From assembly GCA_041599115.1 (NCBI GenBank), contig JBFHXF010000106.1:1-6376 (forward strand): a stretch of 6,376 bases of DNA, in the 5' to 3' direction. Shown here piece after piece: positions 5,503 through 6,376 of the stretch. Positions within the stretch are counted from its first letter, which is position 1, and every line of letters begins with the position of its first letter. The notes beneath the pieces were generated by a model. It was not told the origin of the DNA. It worked only from the letters and a program-made list of their open reading frames with translations, and searched no databases. The translations under genes were made by a program, and so were the position numbers. Source of the stretch: JACZUI01 sp041599115 (lineage in GTDB: Bacteria > Actinomycetota > Acidimicrobiia > Spongiisociales > ZC4RG35).

Positions 5503-6134
5503 GCGAGGTATCCGACCCGATATTCGCTCGGATCGCTGCCCGGTACAACCGGGTGAACCGGATCCTCTCTCTCGGCAAGGAACGTCGCTGGCGTCAATCG
5601 GGTGTCGACATGCTCGATCACGGTCTGGTGCTTGACCTTGGGTGTGGAACCGGGGACACCGATTTCGGGTATCGGAAGGTGGTGGGGATCGATCCCGTAA
5701 TCGAAATGCTTGACCTGAGCCCGGTGGCGTTCCGTGTCGTGGGTGTCGGGGAGGATCTTCCCTTCGCCGACGCCAGCTTTGCCGGTGCGTTCAGCGGTTA
5801 TGTGTTTCGCAACCTGACCTCGGTGGAGGCGACGCTCGAGGAGGTGTCCCGGGTGTTGCGTCCGGGAGCAGCGGCTGTGGTAGTCGACCTGGCCAGGCCG
5901 GTAAACCGGATCCTGGCCCGGCTACACCGGGTGGGGTCGGCGATTGTCCTGCCTCTGGTGGGTCTGCTTTTTGCCGGCGCCCCGAGGGAATACTGGTATC
6001 TCCATCGCACCCTCGACCTGAGGCCTGCACCGGAGGTCATGTTCGAGGGTCATGGACTGGTACTTGAAGAGGTATGGCGCATGGGGATCTTTGGCTTTGT
6101 CTACGGGGCGAGGTTGCGCAAGCCATTGACCTGA
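5499..6134 (+). CDS. UbiE/MenG-family C-methyltransferase (menaquinone biosynthesis candidate)
   Basis: The family methylates demethylmenaquinone (or a ubiquinone precursor) with SAM, the last step of menaquinone synthesis. The N-terminal signature IFARIAARYNRVNRILSLG (8-26) is characteristic of UbiE/MenG. Motif I is LDLGCGTGD (45-53), the ribose-binding acid is probably D65 in GIDP, LPFADASF (87-94) is post-II, and YVFRN (101-105) replaces the usual Y/FGxRN. At 211 residues it is shorter than typical MenG (about 230-250); roughly seven residues are missing between motif I and GIDP, and the common PGG after the RVL helix is PGA. It may therefore be a divergent MenG or a paralogue with another substrate. 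The GTG start overlaps the serS stop (GTGA at 5499-5502), so it is probably translated by coupling. The alternative label is class I SAM methyltransferase of unknown substrate. Confidence 0.85.
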   Translation: MSEVSDPIFARIAARYNRVNRILSLGKERRWRQSGVDMLDHGLVLDLGCGTGDTDFGYRKVVGIDPVIEMLDLSPVAFRVVGVGEDLPFADASFAGAFSGYVFRNLTSVEATLEEVSRVLRPGAAAVVVDLARPVNRILARLHRVGSAIVLPLVGLLFAGAPREYWYLHRTLDLRPAPEVMFEGHGLVLEEVWRMGIFGFVYGARLRKPLT

Positions 6135-6137
6135 CTT

Positions 6138-6166
6138 GCCCTGTTTCTCCCCCCAGGGAGCAGGGC
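6138..6166 (+). terminator. Hairpin just after the serS-methyltransferase unit, possible terminator
   Basis: GCCCTG (6138-6143) pairs with CAGGGC (6161-6166) and, after a bulged TTT, CTCCC (6147-6151) pairs with GGGAG (6156-6160) around the loop CCCA. That gives eleven GC-rich pairs starting three bases after the stop codon. No T tract follows, so it is either a stem-driven terminator or simply the left end of the palindromic repeat element that begins here. Confidence 0.4.
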
Positions 6167-6171
6167 GAGGA

Positions 6172-6230
6172 GCCCCCTCCGTCACTTCGTGCCACCTCCC
6201 CCAGACTCGCTTCGCTCGAGGGGGAGGAAA
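6172..6230 (+). repeat. Repeat unit A (59 bases)
   Basis: The unit starts GCCCCCTCCGTCAC and ends GGGGGAGGAAA. CCTCCCCC (6195-6202) pairs with GGGGGAGG (6220-6227), and inside that CTCG/CGAG can extend the stem around CTTCGCT. The first half carries an imperfect GTCAC...GTG(c)C hairpin (6181-6193). It aligns without gaps to the unit at 6298. Confidence 0.85.
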
Positions 6231-6297
6231 TGGGGGGAGTATTGGCGCAGCCGGGGAGGGGGACATTGGCCACCTCCCCATCTCGGCCTGCGGCCTC

Positions 6298-6357
6298 GCC
6301 CCCTCCGTCACTACGTGACACCTCCCCCAACGTCGCTTCGCTCCTGGGGGAGGAAAC
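6298..6357 (+). repeat. Repeat unit B (59 bases plus one)
   Basis: It aligns to unit A with 52 of 59 identical bases, no gaps, 126 bases downstream. GTCAC-TAC-GTGAC (6307-6319) is a perfect small hairpin, and CCTCCCCCA (6321-6329) pairs over 9 bp with TGGGGGAGG (6345-6353). Where A and B differ in the C-tract hairpin, the changes lie in the loop or keep pairing, so the stem seems to be the maintained feature. Confidence 0.85.
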
Positions 6358-6376
6358 ATGTCGCTCCGCTCGAGGG

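Larger units (their letters stand above)
6143..6357. repeat. Composite palindromic repeat element with imperfect terminal inverted repeats
   Basis: The left end (6143-6168, beginning GTTTCTCCCCCCAGGGAGC) is an imperfect inverted copy of the right end (reverse complement of 6333-6357, beginning GTTTCCTCCCCCAGGAGC); about 20 of 26 positions agree with one gap. Between them lie two long direct units and a degenerate one (about 6267-6296, with CACCTCCCC, CGGCCTGCGGCC). Alternating C tracts and G tracts make many 7-9 bp hairpins, for example GGGGAGG/CCTCCCC (6253-6259/6273-6279). No transposase or believable coding frame is present. It looks like a non-autonomous, REP/MITE-like dispersed element. 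A further partial copy (TCGCTCCGCTCGAGGG, 6361-6376) runs off the edge. Confidence 0.7.

Noticed and set aside
5922..6359. Minus-strand frames of 97-145 residues over the repeat region
   Set aside because: The repeated peptide pattern (WGR.H.VTEGA) only mirrors the DNA repeat; this is a typical false frame in palindromic repeats.
6172..6376. Possible CRISPR array
   Set aside because: Only two full units with a single 67-base spacer-like gap, internal palindromes and degenerate inverted copies; no cas gene.

Overview
The window is GC-rich (about 60 % by eye) and most likely comes from an actinobacterium outside the well-studied genera, perhaps Acidimicrobiia-like. The main reasons are its gene content, GTG starts, TAnnnT boxes placed just upstream of start codons as in leaderless genes, and its left edge. 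There, a leftward gene start resembling the N-terminus of actinobacterial FhaA faces a rightward tRNA-Leu(CAG), an arrangement I recall from Mycobacterium tuberculosis (fhaA / leuT). The taxonomic call is inference.

Layout. At 1-65 (minus) is the first 21 codons of the FhaA-like gene. At 147-230 is tRNA-Leu(CAG), with putative divergent promoter boxes between the two. The stretch 231-593 has no convincing full-size gene. It is rich in inverted repeats and holds a 16-codon ORF with a strong ribosome binding site (446-496). At 594-1775 is a polytopic membrane protein that matches the sensor half of an actinobacterial/Chloroflexi type of histidine kinase but stops before any kinase domain. At 1776-2026 is a gene-free gap with one terminator-like hairpin. 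At 2027-2287 is a single-domain RRM RNA-binding protein, followed by a strong hairpin (2313-2353) between convergent genes. At 2380-3027 (minus) is a class I SAM methyltransferase with an unusual CC-rich signature. A divergent spacer with repeated CAATGGC words follows.

On the right, 3232-4239 (start uncertain) encodes a membrane-anchored extracytoplasmic protein with a CARDB/Ig-like C-terminal domain. Sixteen bases later comes serS (4255-5502, seryl-tRNA synthetase), apparently with its own leaderless promoter overlapping the end of the upstream gene. Its stop codon overlaps the GTG start of a short UbiE/MenG-family methyltransferase (5499-6134). These three probably form one transcription unit.

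From 6138 to the right edge is non-coding, palindromic, C/G-tract repeat DNA: two 59-base units 126 bases apart that are 88 % identical, flanked by inverted and partial copies. It looks like a dispersed palindromic element that settled behind the operon.

I see no CRISPR array, transposase, phage gene or defence system. The items most worth following up are the structured leader and mini-ORF before the kinase-less sensor protein, the repeat element, and the recurring TAnnnT start architecture.
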